The position numbers and the translations under genes were made by a program. Under the pieces are notes generated by a model. The model saw only the letters and a program-made list of their open reading frames with translations, made no database searches and was not told the DNA's origin. From Balneolaceae bacterium SMO_bin1 (GTDB lineage Bacteria; Bacteroidota; Rhodothermia; Balneolales; Balneolaceae), in contig NNSL01000331.1 of NCBI GenBank assembly GCA_003123965.1, forward strand, positions 1-5,270: a stretch of 5,270 nt of DNA, in the 5' to 3' direction. Every line of letters begins with the position of its first letter. Position 1 is the stretch's first letter. Below are positions 1 to 5,270 of the stretch, piece after piece.

Positions 1-510
1 AACGGTAACGCTGGGAGCGATAATTTCAACACCCTTTATCCAAGACGAGCCTGCTGAACTTGTGTCATCAACAGCCTGTTTCCGGTTCAAAGCACTTGAG
101 AGTGTGTAGCCGCCTTGCCCGTTTGCTGTAAACCGCAGGGAAGGCTTTTGCAGGCTGAATGCATCAATAGTAAGCCGATTGCGCAGCAATGCCCATATAT
201 CAATTCCTACCCGTGCCTGACCGATGCTGGCCAGTGTATCAGCAGCGGCAGCCGAATCGGGATTAGTAGCCAGCACAACGTTATTCAGCTCAGCGTTAAA
301 AGGAAGCAAGCCATTCAGTTCTCCTATCGTCAGACGACCTTCATAGCTATTGCGAAAATCATTCTCAATTTTCTCAATAATCACATCTTTGGTAGCATCA
401 AGTTGAAGCAAGCCAAATATACTTCCGCCAATGACCACGACAATCAGCATCAGCGAGAGGATCACTGTCCAAAATGTTTTCCAGCCTTTATGTATCCAGC
501 GTAGTACCAA
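1..510 (-). CDS. tamB: TamB-like translocation/assembly module protein, N-terminal part (cut by window edge)
   Basis: The minus strand is open from a TTG at 508-510 to base 1, giving 170 codons without a stop. The predicted protein starts with a short basic segment (MVLRWIHKGWK), then a single hydrophobic helix at about residues 13-36 (core VILSLMLIVVVIGG), which fits an inner-membrane anchor. After it comes a periplasmic-type stretch with GRLTIGELNGLLPF at residues 59-71, a pattern typical of the start of TamB/AsmA-like proteins. TamB is an inner-membrane-anchored, mostly beta-helical protein that bridges the periplasm and acts in outer-membrane protein or lipid transport. Full-length members usually exceed 1000 residues, so most of this gene lies outside the window. 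An in-frame TGA sits at 514-516, two codons upstream, so no earlier start is possible. The start is therefore TTG, without a visible Shine-Dalgarno sequence, 11 nt after the aroB stop, suggesting coupling to aroB. The TamB call rests on N-terminal architecture only; another AsmA-like family member is possible. Confidence 0.72.
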   Translation of the reverse strand, partial: MVLRWIHKGWKTFWTVILSLMLIVVVIGGSIFGLLQLDATKDVIIEKIENDFRNSYEGRLTIGELNGLLPFNAELNNVVLATNPDSAAAADTLASIGQARVGIDIWALLRNRLTIDAFSLQKPSLRFTANGQGGYTLSSALNRKQAVDDTSSAGSSWIKGVEIIAPSVTV

Positions 511-521
511 AAATCAGTCGA

Positions 522-1617
522 TCAATTAGTTTTAAGTGCTTCAAATGCTGCCTGCCACGACTCTCTTAATAGTGATTTGTCAGTGCCTGTTTCAACGAAT
601 GGCACTCCCCACTCTTTTAAAAGAACCAGGCGAATCACGTCATTTTTTACCTTTTTGTCGTAGTGCATCGCCTCAATAAGGTCTTGGATTGTTACGTGAT
701 CTGGCAGGCGTACCGGATATAACGTGTTGAAGGGGCTAAATCGTGCCTTGTTGATTGGTGCTCCTAAAGCATTTGAATAGTGTACAGCGGCCAGCATTCC
801 TACATATACGGCTTGCCCGTGCGAGATATTTCCGTACCCCGATTGTTTCTCGAGTGAGTGACCAAATGTATGGCCAAAATTCAAATACGCCCGGGTTCCA
901 GACTCCAGTTCATCTTCTTGTACTACCTCAGCTTTTACCGAAGCACTTTTTCGAATGAGTTCAGTCCATTTTTCCGATGGCTCGAATCCCTTTTCAATGG
1001 CTTTTTGCAGCTCCTGGAACATTGCGGGAGAATCAATAGCTGCATACTTCAGCATTTCAGCTAAACCGCCAACCCACTCATTCCGCTTCAATGTTTGCAG
1101 AAAGTCGGTGTCGGCAAAAACGGCGTCGGGCTGATAAAAAGCGCCAATTAAATTTTTGCCGGTTTGATGGTTTATACCCGTTTTGCCGCCAATAGAACTA
1201 TCAACCATAGCTAGCAAGCTTGTGGGAAGGTGGACCAGCGGAATACCGCGAAGCGCTGTTGCAGCCACGAACCCTCCCAGATCACCCGTCACGCCCCCAC
1301 CAACGGCTATAATCGGAGTTGTCCTTTCTACCCCTTTCGTTAGCAGCTGATCTTGCAGCTGGCGCCATTGAGAAATGGACTTACTGCTTTCGCCCTCAGG
1401 AATTTTCAGGATCGTTGTTGTGTCAAAATAGCGCTGGAGCTGCTTCTCAACTGCTTCACCATGCAGAGCGTGTACATTTGCATCGATTACTACAAATGCT
1501 TTGCGCGAGGAATAATGTTTAGAGCAAAAATTGATAATCTCATCCCCATAGGCCCGACCCAACCATAATTTCATAAGAGTGTCTTCGCTGCAGGTGTACT
1601 TCAATGGAGTGCGACAT
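522..1617 (-). CDS. aroB: 3-dehydroquinate synthase, with a one-base frameshift near the N-terminus
   Basis: AroB converts DAHP to 3-dehydroquinate, the second step of the shikimate pathway, using NAD and a divalent metal in the cytoplasm. The long frame carries the family motifs (numbering of the frame-restored 364-residue protein): PEGE at 73-76, the NAD-binding GGGVTGDLGGF at 106-116, PTSLLAMVDSSIGGKTGIN at 131-149, Glu187 in GGLAEMLKYA, His249 and His253 in NFGHTFGH, and His266 in SHGQ. Glu187, His249 and His266 match the metal ligands. The true N-terminus lies in a different frame: an ATG at 1615-1617 gives MSHSIEVHLQRRHSYEIMVG and ends at a TGA at 1540-1542. Dropping one G from the run at 1544-1547 fuses it with DEIINF of the long frame at normal AroB length. 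As written, the long frame can only start at TTG 1604 or ATG 1574 and would lack the native first beta-hairpin. The restored ATG overlaps the end of aroK by 17 nt, suggesting translational coupling. Identity is firm; whether the gene is intact in the organism is open. Confidence 0.93.
1544..1547 (-). other. Probable single-base indel (frameshift site) in aroB
   Basis: The minus strand reads CTATGGGGATGAG here. In the frame set by the ATG at 1617 this is Leu-Trp-Gly-stop. With three G instead of four it reads Leu-Trp-Asp-Glu and joins the long aroB frame. The length 522-1617 is 1096 nt, one more than a multiple of three, as a one-base insertion would give. The site is a short homopolymer, so a sequencing or assembly error is the simplest explanation; a real mutation or +1 recoding beside the TGA is also possible. 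Confidence 0.8.
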
Positions 1618-2161
1618 GGTACTTAATTTTTTTCACCAACGATTGTACAAGCTCTTCCTGATCATCAAATCTGGTTGATTCGATGGTTATTTCGGCCTGT
1701 TCATAGAAAGGCAGTCGTTCATCATACAGCTGTTGAAGATCTTTCTCTAACTCTGATTCTGATTTCATATTACCCTCTTCATCAAGCAATAGCGGGCGGT
1801 TTTCATCACCGGAAATGCGCGGAATAATCTCATCCATGGGCGTATTAATGTAAATGAGCAGCCCGTTTACTTTGATGTGATCGAGCAGATGCTGGCTCTG
1901 TAAAGTACCGCCTCCAAGAGCAATAACCCCCTTTTTTTGACGAATAATATCTAATACTGCCGATTGCTCCCTGCGACGAAAGCCCTGTTCGCCTGCGGCC
2001 TCAAAAATTGCAGGAATAGACTGCCCCGCCTGGTCTTCAATAAAGTCGTCGAGATCCCAGAAGGGCATTTCCAATTTATCGGCCAGCGCCCGACCAACGG
2101 TAGATTTTCCGGCGCCCATAAAGCCGCAGATAAAAATACGCTCTGGTATTGTTCTGTTCAT
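1601..2161 (-). CDS. aroK: Shikimate kinase
   Basis: The enzyme phosphorylates shikimate at its 3-OH with ATP, the fifth step of the chorismate pathway, in the cytoplasm. From the ATG at 2159-2161 the protein has 186 residues, close to the usual 165-190. Visible motifs are the Walker A loop GFMGAGKST at residues 13-21, the shikimate-binding DLD at 36-38, FR at 61-62 in GEQGFRRRE, the substrate-binding GGG at 83-85 in ALGGGT, the lid arginine in NRPLL (Arg122), and the late YDERLPFY segment with Arg149. A TTG one codon upstream (2164) is also in frame, but the ATG gives the natural start (MNRTIPERIFICGFMGAGKS). No Shine-Dalgarno sequence is visible; the leader is AT-rich. Its 3' end overlaps the restored start of aroB by 17 nt, so the two pathway enzymes are probably made from one message with coupled translation. 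All key residues are present. Confidence 0.95.
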   Translation of the reverse strand: MNRTIPERIFICGFMGAGKSTVGRALADKLEMPFWDLDDFIEDQAGQSIPAIFEAAGEQGFRRREQSAVLDIIRQKKGVIALGGGTLQSQHLLDHIKVNGLLIYINTPMDEIIPRISGDENRPLLLDEEGNMKSESELEKDLQQLYDERLPFYEQAEITIESTRFDDQEELVQSLVKKIKYHVALH

Positions 2162-2251
2162 CAAAATTTATATTTATAAACACTTCAAAAATAGATCTAT
2201 AATATACGCATCTGATTGGTGGAAACGTAACAGCAACGCCATACAGTTCGC

Positions 2252-3835
2252 CTACTGGGGCTTGGTGGGCGGTACCATTACCACCTGTTCTTTTTTTACG
2301 GCCACAGCTCCAGGCGCCGCCCCCGATGGTTTATACACATATTTGCGTTTGGTGTACATTACCGGGGCTGTTTCCATTCCTTTGGCCTTTGAATAGTAAG
2401 CCGCATAGGCAGCCGCATGCAGCAGTACATTTTGCGGCGGATAAGAAGACTCATTTCCCATCCGTATCACTACGTGAGAGCCACCTACACCTCGTGCGTG
2501 CAGCCAAATATCCTCCTTATGGGCATGACTCGTCAGCTTGTCGTTGCTCTTTGCATTCTTACCAATCCATATTTCATACTTACCCACCTTAAATTTTCTG
2601 AATGGTGATTCTGCCTGCCCTTCTTCCTCGGTGCCATAACCAAACGCCTCTAGTTTTTCGGTATGGTTTTTAATCCAGTCTTCAAGTTCGTATAAATCAT
2701 CAATTTCATTCACCTCATCCCGTAATTTTTCAGCCTGTTTTTTTTGGCTTTTTACTTTTGGCAGTCTGCCTTTGGCTTTCTCATAAGCTTTGCGTGATGA
2801 TTTTGCCTTCTCGTAATATCTTTGAGCGTTTTCCGCAATGGATTTTCCCTCTTTAAGGGTGATTTCTACTCGTTCATCTTCTTCATAAATATCTTCCAGG
2901 GTGATACTTTCTGCGCCCGGATCGAGCGATTTGTGCGCATTGGCCATAAGTAAATGACCATATTTTTCATATTCATCGGCCCGCTCGAGGCTTTTCTCGG
3001 CCTGCTGCAGCTGCTCAAACTGACTCTCCTTTTTCCGAACAGAGCGATCTAAGAATTGAAGCAAGCGCTCTTTTTTATCATGCAGCCGCCGCAGATGAAC
3101 CGCATTTCGGTAGGCAAACCGTACTGCATTGTTCACCTTCAGGAATGACTTTACAGTGGGCAAGCGTAAAATTTCAGCCGACCATAACGTCAAATCACCA
3201 TTCTTCAAAACACGCGGATGCGGATCCTGCTCCAGAGCCTGCGTAATTTTTGTTGTAAATGCCTTGGTCTCTTGCACGCTCATATCATCAACATTGTGCT
3301 GCTCAATTAAGGCCGGTAACAAGTTGCGTGGCAGCAGTGGGTTTAATTTGGTAAGCTCGTTTTTTGGTTTGGCTTTGCCAGTGATATCATCAGCAAAATT
3401 GGGTGTTTGTGGTTTCGGGGGTTCCCCACCCTTTACCGATTCTGGGTTTTTAAACGCATCGATAATAATTCCGTTTTGAATCAGAAATGCATTAGCGTTA
3501 TTGCCAAAAAGTTTAAAAAGAAGTTTCAGATCATCTTCAAAATGGATAGAAAGTAAACGGTCATATTTAGCCAATGATGTTTCTACAACATGCTTGTCTT
3601 CCAGTAGCTCAAAAAAATCGGTGACGTTGCGTTTTTTGGGCGGGCGATACTTGTCGAGGAACAAGGCGGTTTCATTCGGGTTCACGCTAAAAACAAGTCG
3701 CTTGTGCTCGTTTCCAAGCTCAAAAAAGCATTCCAGAACATCCTTGTGGGGACTGATAGCAAAGCAAAATTTACCCCCCGCCAAATTTCCATTTAACTCC
3801 TGATTTAAATATATTAATGTGTAGTAATTATTCAT
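2252..3835 (-). CDS. rqcH: NFACT family protein (RqcH-like ribosome quality-control factor)
   Basis: Bacterial NFACT proteins such as Bacillus RqcH bind stalled large ribosomal subunits carrying peptidyl-tRNA and recruit tRNA-Ala to add C-terminal alanine tails that mark the stalled peptide for degradation; older annotations say fibronectin-binding protein. The 527 residues follow the NFACT layout. An N-terminal NFACT-N domain covers about 1-135, with the conserved Asp-Arg pair at 92-93 (YDRLLSIHF) and NAFLIQNGIIIDAFK at 115-129. A helical middle follows, with predicted coiled coils at about 250-287 and 335-400 flanking DEYEKYGHLLMANAH at 287-301. The C-terminal NFACT-R domain at about 413-520 contains DIWLHARGVGGSHVVIR at 442-458. 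The length is slightly below that of Bacillus RqcH (about 570). Most relatives have PGSHVV where this protein has GGSHVV. The ATG at 3833-3835 has no Shine-Dalgarno sequence. It lies 90 bp upstream of aroK on the same strand, so cotranscription is possible. The family is certain; alanine-tailing activity is inferred from homologues. Confidence 0.9.
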   Translation of the reverse strand: MNNYYTLIYLNQELNGNLAGGKFCFAISPHKDVLECFFELGNEHKRLVFSVNPNETALFLDKYRPPKKRNVTDFFELLEDKHVVETSLAKYDRLLSIHFEDDLKLLFKLFGNNANAFLIQNGIIIDAFKNPESVKGGEPPKPQTPNFADDITGKAKPKNELTKLNPLLPRNLLPALIEQHNVDDMSVQETKAFTTKITQALEQDPHPRVLKNGDLTLWSAEILRLPTVKSFLKVNNAVRFAYRNAVHLRRLHDKKERLLQFLDRSVRKKESQFEQLQQAEKSLERADEYEKYGHLLMANAHKSLDPGAESITLEDIYEEDERVEITLKEGKSIAENAQRYYEKAKSSRKAYEKAKGRLPKVKSQKKQAEKLRDEVNEIDDLYELEDWIKNHTEKLEAFGYGTEEEGQAESPFRKFKVGKYEIWIGKNAKSNDKLTSHAHKEDIWLHARGVGGSHVVIRMGNESSYPPQNVLLHAAAYAAYYSKAKGMETAPVMYTKRKYVYKPSGAAPGAVAVKKEQVVMVPPTKPQ

Positions 3836-3887
3836 GATTTATTGTGAGAGAAAAAGCTGCAATTTCTAACAATTATTAGGAGTACAA
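3836..3887. promoter_or_regulatory. Divergent intergenic region between the NFACT gene and the 215-residue protein gene
   Basis: These 52 bp separate two genes that point away from each other, so promoters or parts of promoters for both must lie here or reach into the coding sequences. The region is AT-rich. I could not find a convincing sigma-70 pair or a Bacteroidetes-type TAnnTTTG element in either direction. The call rests on gene orientation only. Confidence 0.35.
3878..3882 (+). promoter_or_regulatory. Shine-Dalgarno sequence AGGAG for the 215-residue protein
   Basis: AGGAG lies 5 nt before the ATG at 3888-3890 and supports that start. It is worth noting because most genes in this window (NFACT, aroK, aroB, tamB and the mS38-like gene) show no such sequence. 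Confidence 0.75.
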
Positions 3888-4535
3888 ATGAACTACCCTA
3901 TTTTCAATTCGTTCGTCAATCAAATTGAAAATGAGCTTACCAATAAAGAATTAGATTTAAAAACATTTCGTACATGGCACGAAGATCGCATTAATGCAGC
4001 AGGACTCGAAATTGTAATTGATGTAAGCAGCCAGCACCACTATATAAAAGAAGTTTGCATTAATTTTGACTGGGATCGATTTCGAGAAACCGTTCTGGCC
4101 CAGCAACTTGACGGCCTGGGAGAACACCCCATGCTTCAGGAAAAAAAGTTAAAAAGCGTTACTATTACGCCAAAGATTGATATTGAAATGATGTGGGTTT
4201 TTGATGAGCAACAGTCCGAAATTGCACTTCCCGACTCTGAAGGATCGACACGGATGGAGCACGCCGGCAAGTGGATGAAGGCGATTAGCGAAGAGGTAAA
4301 CCAGCTGCTCGCTGAAGACGACATAATTACCCGTTGGCATCTTGAAATGGAAGGCAGCGCCGAGCATAAACAACTTTCTTCGGTAAGTCTTATCTCCTAC
4401 TTCCAATATTCGCTTGAAGACCTTGAAAGTTTGAACGAAGCCCACACATTTGTAAAAGATCGCGTCCACGAACTGATGCTGAAATCTCAGAAAGTTCGTC
4501 GTATTTCAGACAGTACCTTAAAGAACGTAGCCTAA
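3888..4535 (+). CDS. Hypothetical protein, 215 residues, function unknown
   Basis: I do not recognise a family. The ATG at 3888 is supported by AGGAG 5 nt upstream, and the frame is open to a TAA at 4533-4535, directly before a strong terminator, so this looks like a complete, single-gene transcription unit. The protein is soluble-looking and strongly charged, without a signal peptide or membrane helix, and has a single cysteine (Cys57). Beta-type segments (GLEIVIDV at 39-46, KEVCINFDWDRF at 54-65, KSVTITPKIDIEMMWVF at 89-105) alternate with helical, acidic stretches (EHAGKWMKAISEEVNQLLAE at 124-143 and SLEDLESLNEAHTFVKDRVH at 175-194). Tryptophans at 30, 62, 103, 129 and 150 sit in or near these elements. 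No metal-binding or catalytic motif stands out. It is divergently oriented to the NFACT gene, which does not itself imply a shared function. Codon use looks like that of its neighbours, so there is no sign of recent transfer. Confidence 0.85.
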   Translation: MNYPIFNSFVNQIENELTNKELDLKTFRTWHEDRINAAGLEIVIDVSSQHHYIKEVCINFDWDRFRETVLAQQLDGLGEHPMLQEKKLKSVTITPKIDIEMMWVFDEQQSEIALPDSEGSTRMEHAGKWMKAISEEVNQLLAEDDIITRWHLEMEGSAEHKQLSSVSLISYFQYSLEDLESLNEAHTFVKDRVHELMLKSQKVRRISDSTLKNVA

Positions 4536-4564
4536 CGCAATGGTTTTCAAAAAGTCTGAATCAT

Positions 4565-4596
4565 AAAAAAGGCCTTCAGAAATGAAGGCCTTTTTT
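4565..4596. terminator. Bidirectional intrinsic terminator
   Basis: A perfect inverted repeat has arms at 4565-4578 (A6 then GGCCTTCA) and 4583-4596 (TGAAGGCC then T6) around a GAAA tetraloop at 4579-4582. The 8-bp GC-containing core is flanked by an A run on one side and a T run on the other, so the RNA from either strand forms a hairpin followed by U6. It lies between two convergent genes, ending the 215-residue gene on the plus strand (30 nt after its stop) and the mS38-like gene on the minus strand (15 nt after its stop). Confidence 0.93.
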
Positions 4597-4610
4597 GCAA
4601 CCAAGTTAAT

Positions 4611-4703
4611 TTACTTCTTTTTCTTGTGCCGATTTTTTCTCAATCGCTTTTTGCGCTTATGCTTCGATATTTTTTTACGTTTTCTCTTCTTTCCGCTTGG
4701 CAT
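4611..4703 (-). CDS. AURKAIP1/COX24-domain (mS38-like) small basic ribosomal protein
   Basis: The minus strand from the ATG at 4701-4703 to the TAA at 4611-4613 encodes 30 residues beginning MPSGKKRKRK, containing KHKRKKRLRKNRHKKKK, and ending in Lys. About two thirds of the residues are Lys or Arg, and there is no acidic residue. This matches the very small proteins annotated in Bacteroidetes-type genomes as AURKAIP1/COX24 domain-containing, which resemble the C-terminal part of the mitochondrial small-subunit protein mS38. By that homology it is probably a structural peptide buried in rRNA of the small subunit; the role here is inferred. It is easily missed because of its size. No Shine-Dalgarno sequence is visible; the leader is AT-rich. 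It lies 78 bp downstream of the HU gene on the same strand and is followed by the bidirectional terminator, so it may be the last gene of an HU transcript or have its own promoter in the gap. Confidence 0.88.
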   Translation of the reverse strand: MPSGKKRKRKKISKHKRKKRLRKNRHKKKK

Positions 4704-4743
4704 AGATAAGATTATTTAATTATTAATGATTACTAAATTTCTT

Positions 4744-4776
4744 AGCACTAATAATACAAAACTCTAGTGCTTTTTT
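4744..4776 (+). terminator. Hairpin with T run between the HU and mS38-like genes (acts in plus direction)
   Basis: The arms AGCACTA (4744-4750) and TAGTGCT (4765-4771) form a 7-bp stem with a 14-nt loop, and T6 (4771-4776) follows on the plus strand. That orientation would stop plus-strand transcription, yet both flanking genes are on the minus strand. Read from HU, the hairpin is preceded by A6 and followed by TAAGAAATTT, which is a poor terminator. It may block antisense transcription into HU, form a 3' end or processing structure for HU mRNA, or be chance in AT-rich DNA. Confidence 0.4.
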
Positions 4777-4781
4777 CATTC

Positions 4782-5069
4782 TTATTCGTCTAATGCCTCA
4801 TTTACGGCATCTCGAAAATCTTTCGACATTTTAAGAACGGGTACATGCTGGGCCGGCACCTGAATTTCTTCATTCGTTTTGGGATTACGTGCTACCCGCG
4901 GTGCTCGTTCAACCACCTTGAAGGTTCCAAATCCGCGCAATTCAATATGCTCATCGCGCTTCATGGCATCGATAACGGTTTCCATAAAACCATTAACTAC
5001 AGCTTCGGTCTCAACCTTAGTCAAACCAGTTGAAGACGAAATAATATCAACCATATCTGCTTTTGTCAT
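4782..5069 (-). CDS. HU family DNA-binding protein
   Basis: HU/IHF proteins are small dimeric nucleoid proteins that bind and bend DNA, helping compaction, replication, recombination and repair. From the ATG at 5067-5069 the protein has 95 residues, a little over the usual 90. It starts MTKADMVDII like typical HU, has the helical dimerisation region at about 3-40, then IELRGFGTFKVVERAPRVAR at 42-61 and RNPKT at 61-65. These match the HU/IHF signature, with Pro63 at the expected tip of the beta-arm. The C-terminus (KDFRDAVNEALDE) is the usual final helix. A TTG two codons upstream (5075) is in frame, but the Shine-Dalgarno sequence GAGGTG lies only 2 nt from it and 7 nt from the ATG, so the ATG is the start. 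Sequence alone does not separate HU-alpha, HU-beta or IHF-like subtypes, so no symbol is given. The very AT-rich upstream DNA probably holds its promoter. Confidence 0.95.
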   Translation of the reverse strand: MTKADMVDIISSSTGLTKVETEAVVNGFMETVIDAMKRDEHIELRGFGTFKVVERAPRVARNPKTNEEIQVPAQHVPVLKMSKDFRDAVNEALDE

Positions 5070-5076
5070 ATGCAAT

Positions 5077-5082
5077 CACCTC
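5077..5082 (-). promoter_or_regulatory. Shine-Dalgarno sequence GAGGTG for HU
   Basis: GAGGTG on the minus strand ends 7 nt before the ATG at 5067-5069, a standard spacing. It decides the start in favour of that ATG over the TTG at 5075, which would leave only 2 nt. The same bases can form a short hairpin (TCAC, five-base loop ACGAG, GTGA), but four base pairs are too few to claim regulation. Confidence 0.8.
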
Positions 5083-5270
5083 GTGTGAGTTTAGAGCGTT
5101 GTCTTGTAATAATTTAAGAAATAATAGAGTAAATCTTTTGTAGTTAAATACTTTTACTAATTTTTAATTCATATCAACCTTCTTAATAGATTTTTTCCTC
5201 TTTAATATTCAAAAAAGCTTTTTTGACTTTCAGCAATCTAACAGAACCAGTAATTAAAGATAGCACATGG
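5083..5270. promoter_or_regulatory. AT-rich non-coding region upstream of HU
   Basis: No supportable gene is visible from the HU ribosome-binding site to the right edge. Positions 5101-5220 contain only 23 G or C in 120 bases (19%), far below the genes around it, with several A and T tracts. The HU promoter should lie here; TTTAAC and TATTAT hexamers 16 nt apart on the minus strand (around 5120-5150) are a weak sigma-70-like candidate. A perfect 18-bp palindrome is at 5209-5226. Confidence 0.45.
5209..5226. repeat. Perfect 18-bp palindrome (TCAAAAAAGCTTTTTTGA)
   Basis: The sequence equals its own reverse complement over 18 bp, built from an A6 and a T6 tract around GC. It could be a weak bidirectional terminator for a gene beyond the right edge, a bent-DNA or protein-binding site upstream of HU, or chance in DNA of this composition. 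RNA from it would need an unpaired loop taken from the centre, leaving a weak A-U stem. Confidence 0.4.

Noticed and set aside
115..504. A 129-codon open frame on the plus strand
   Set aside because: It is antisense to the tamB-like frame on the minus strand, which has the membrane anchor and family-like sequence; the plus frame's product is low-complexity with no recognisable motif.
1602..1604. TTG start for aroB overlapping the aroK stop (ATTGA)
   Set aside because: It looks like a coupled start but yields an N-terminus unlike AroB, whereas the ATG at 1617 in the other frame gives a clear AroB N-terminus before the indel.
2186..2193. TATTTTTG on the minus strand, matching the Bacteroidetes -7 element TAnnTTTG, 24 nt upstream of the aroK ATG
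   Set aside because: The position suits a short leader, but there is no TTG at the -33 spacing, and an 8-mer with two free positions is frequent in AT-rich DNA. It remains only a weak promoter candidate for aroK.
2162..2251. A possible terminator between the NFACT gene and aroK
   Set aside because: I found no GC-rich inverted repeat followed by a T run on the minus strand in this 90-bp gap.
5183..5269. An open minus-strand frame entering from the right edge and ending with a TAA at 5183-5185
   Set aside because: It is only 28 codons in AT-rich DNA, matches nothing I recognise, and the other two minus frames also have short open runs. It could be the tail of a gene outside the window, but the sequence does not support a call.
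5267..5270. An ATG at the extreme right edge on the plus strand
   Set aside because: Only one further base is present, and there is no Shine-Dalgarno sequence upstream, so it cannot be judged as a gene start.

Overview
The window reads as ordinary chromosome of a bacterium from the Bacteroidota/Rhodothermota/Balneolota (FCB) assemblage, with a Balneola-like lineage as my best guess. The evidence is a 30-residue, almost wholly Lys/Arg protein starting MPSGKKRKRK (the AURKAIP1/COX24, mS38-like ribosomal peptide typical of Bacteroidetes-type genomes), a TamB-type envelope protein (diderm cell), AT-rich leaders, and Shine-Dalgarno sequences on only some genes. Placement below phylum is inference. 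I see no mobile element, CRISPR array, tRNA or rRNA.

Layout. Positions 1-3835 hold four genes on the minus strand. In transcription order they are an NFACT/RqcH-family ribosome quality-control protein (2252-3835), shikimate kinase aroK (1601-2161), 3-dehydroquinate synthase aroB (522-1617, see below) and the first 170 codons of a tamB-like gene that runs off the left edge (1-510). aroK, aroB and tamB are packed tightly (17-nt overlap, then an 11-nt gap) and look like one operon; the NFACT gene lies 90 bp upstream of aroK with no visible terminator between them. Divergent from the NFACT gene, across 52 bp, is a 215-residue protein that I do not recognise (3888-4535, plus). It converges on the small ribosomal-type gene (4611-4703, minus), with a perfect bidirectional terminator hairpin between them. 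Upstream of that on the minus strand lies an HU-family DNA-binding protein (4782-5069), followed by a very AT-rich 201-bp leader to the right edge.

Functionally, aroK and aroB catalyse two steps of the shikimate pathway to chorismate. The NFACT protein, the mS38-like peptide and HU are information-processing housekeeping proteins, and TamB serves outer-membrane biogenesis.

The main finding is a one-base frameshift in aroB. The characteristic AroB N-terminus is encoded from an ATG at 1617 in one frame and stops at a TGA at 1540-1542. The rest of the enzyme continues in another frame, and removing one G from the GGGG run (CCCC at 1544-1547 on the plus strand) joins them into a normal 364-residue protein. 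I found no clearly new biological system; the unknown 215-residue protein is the only candidate for novel function.
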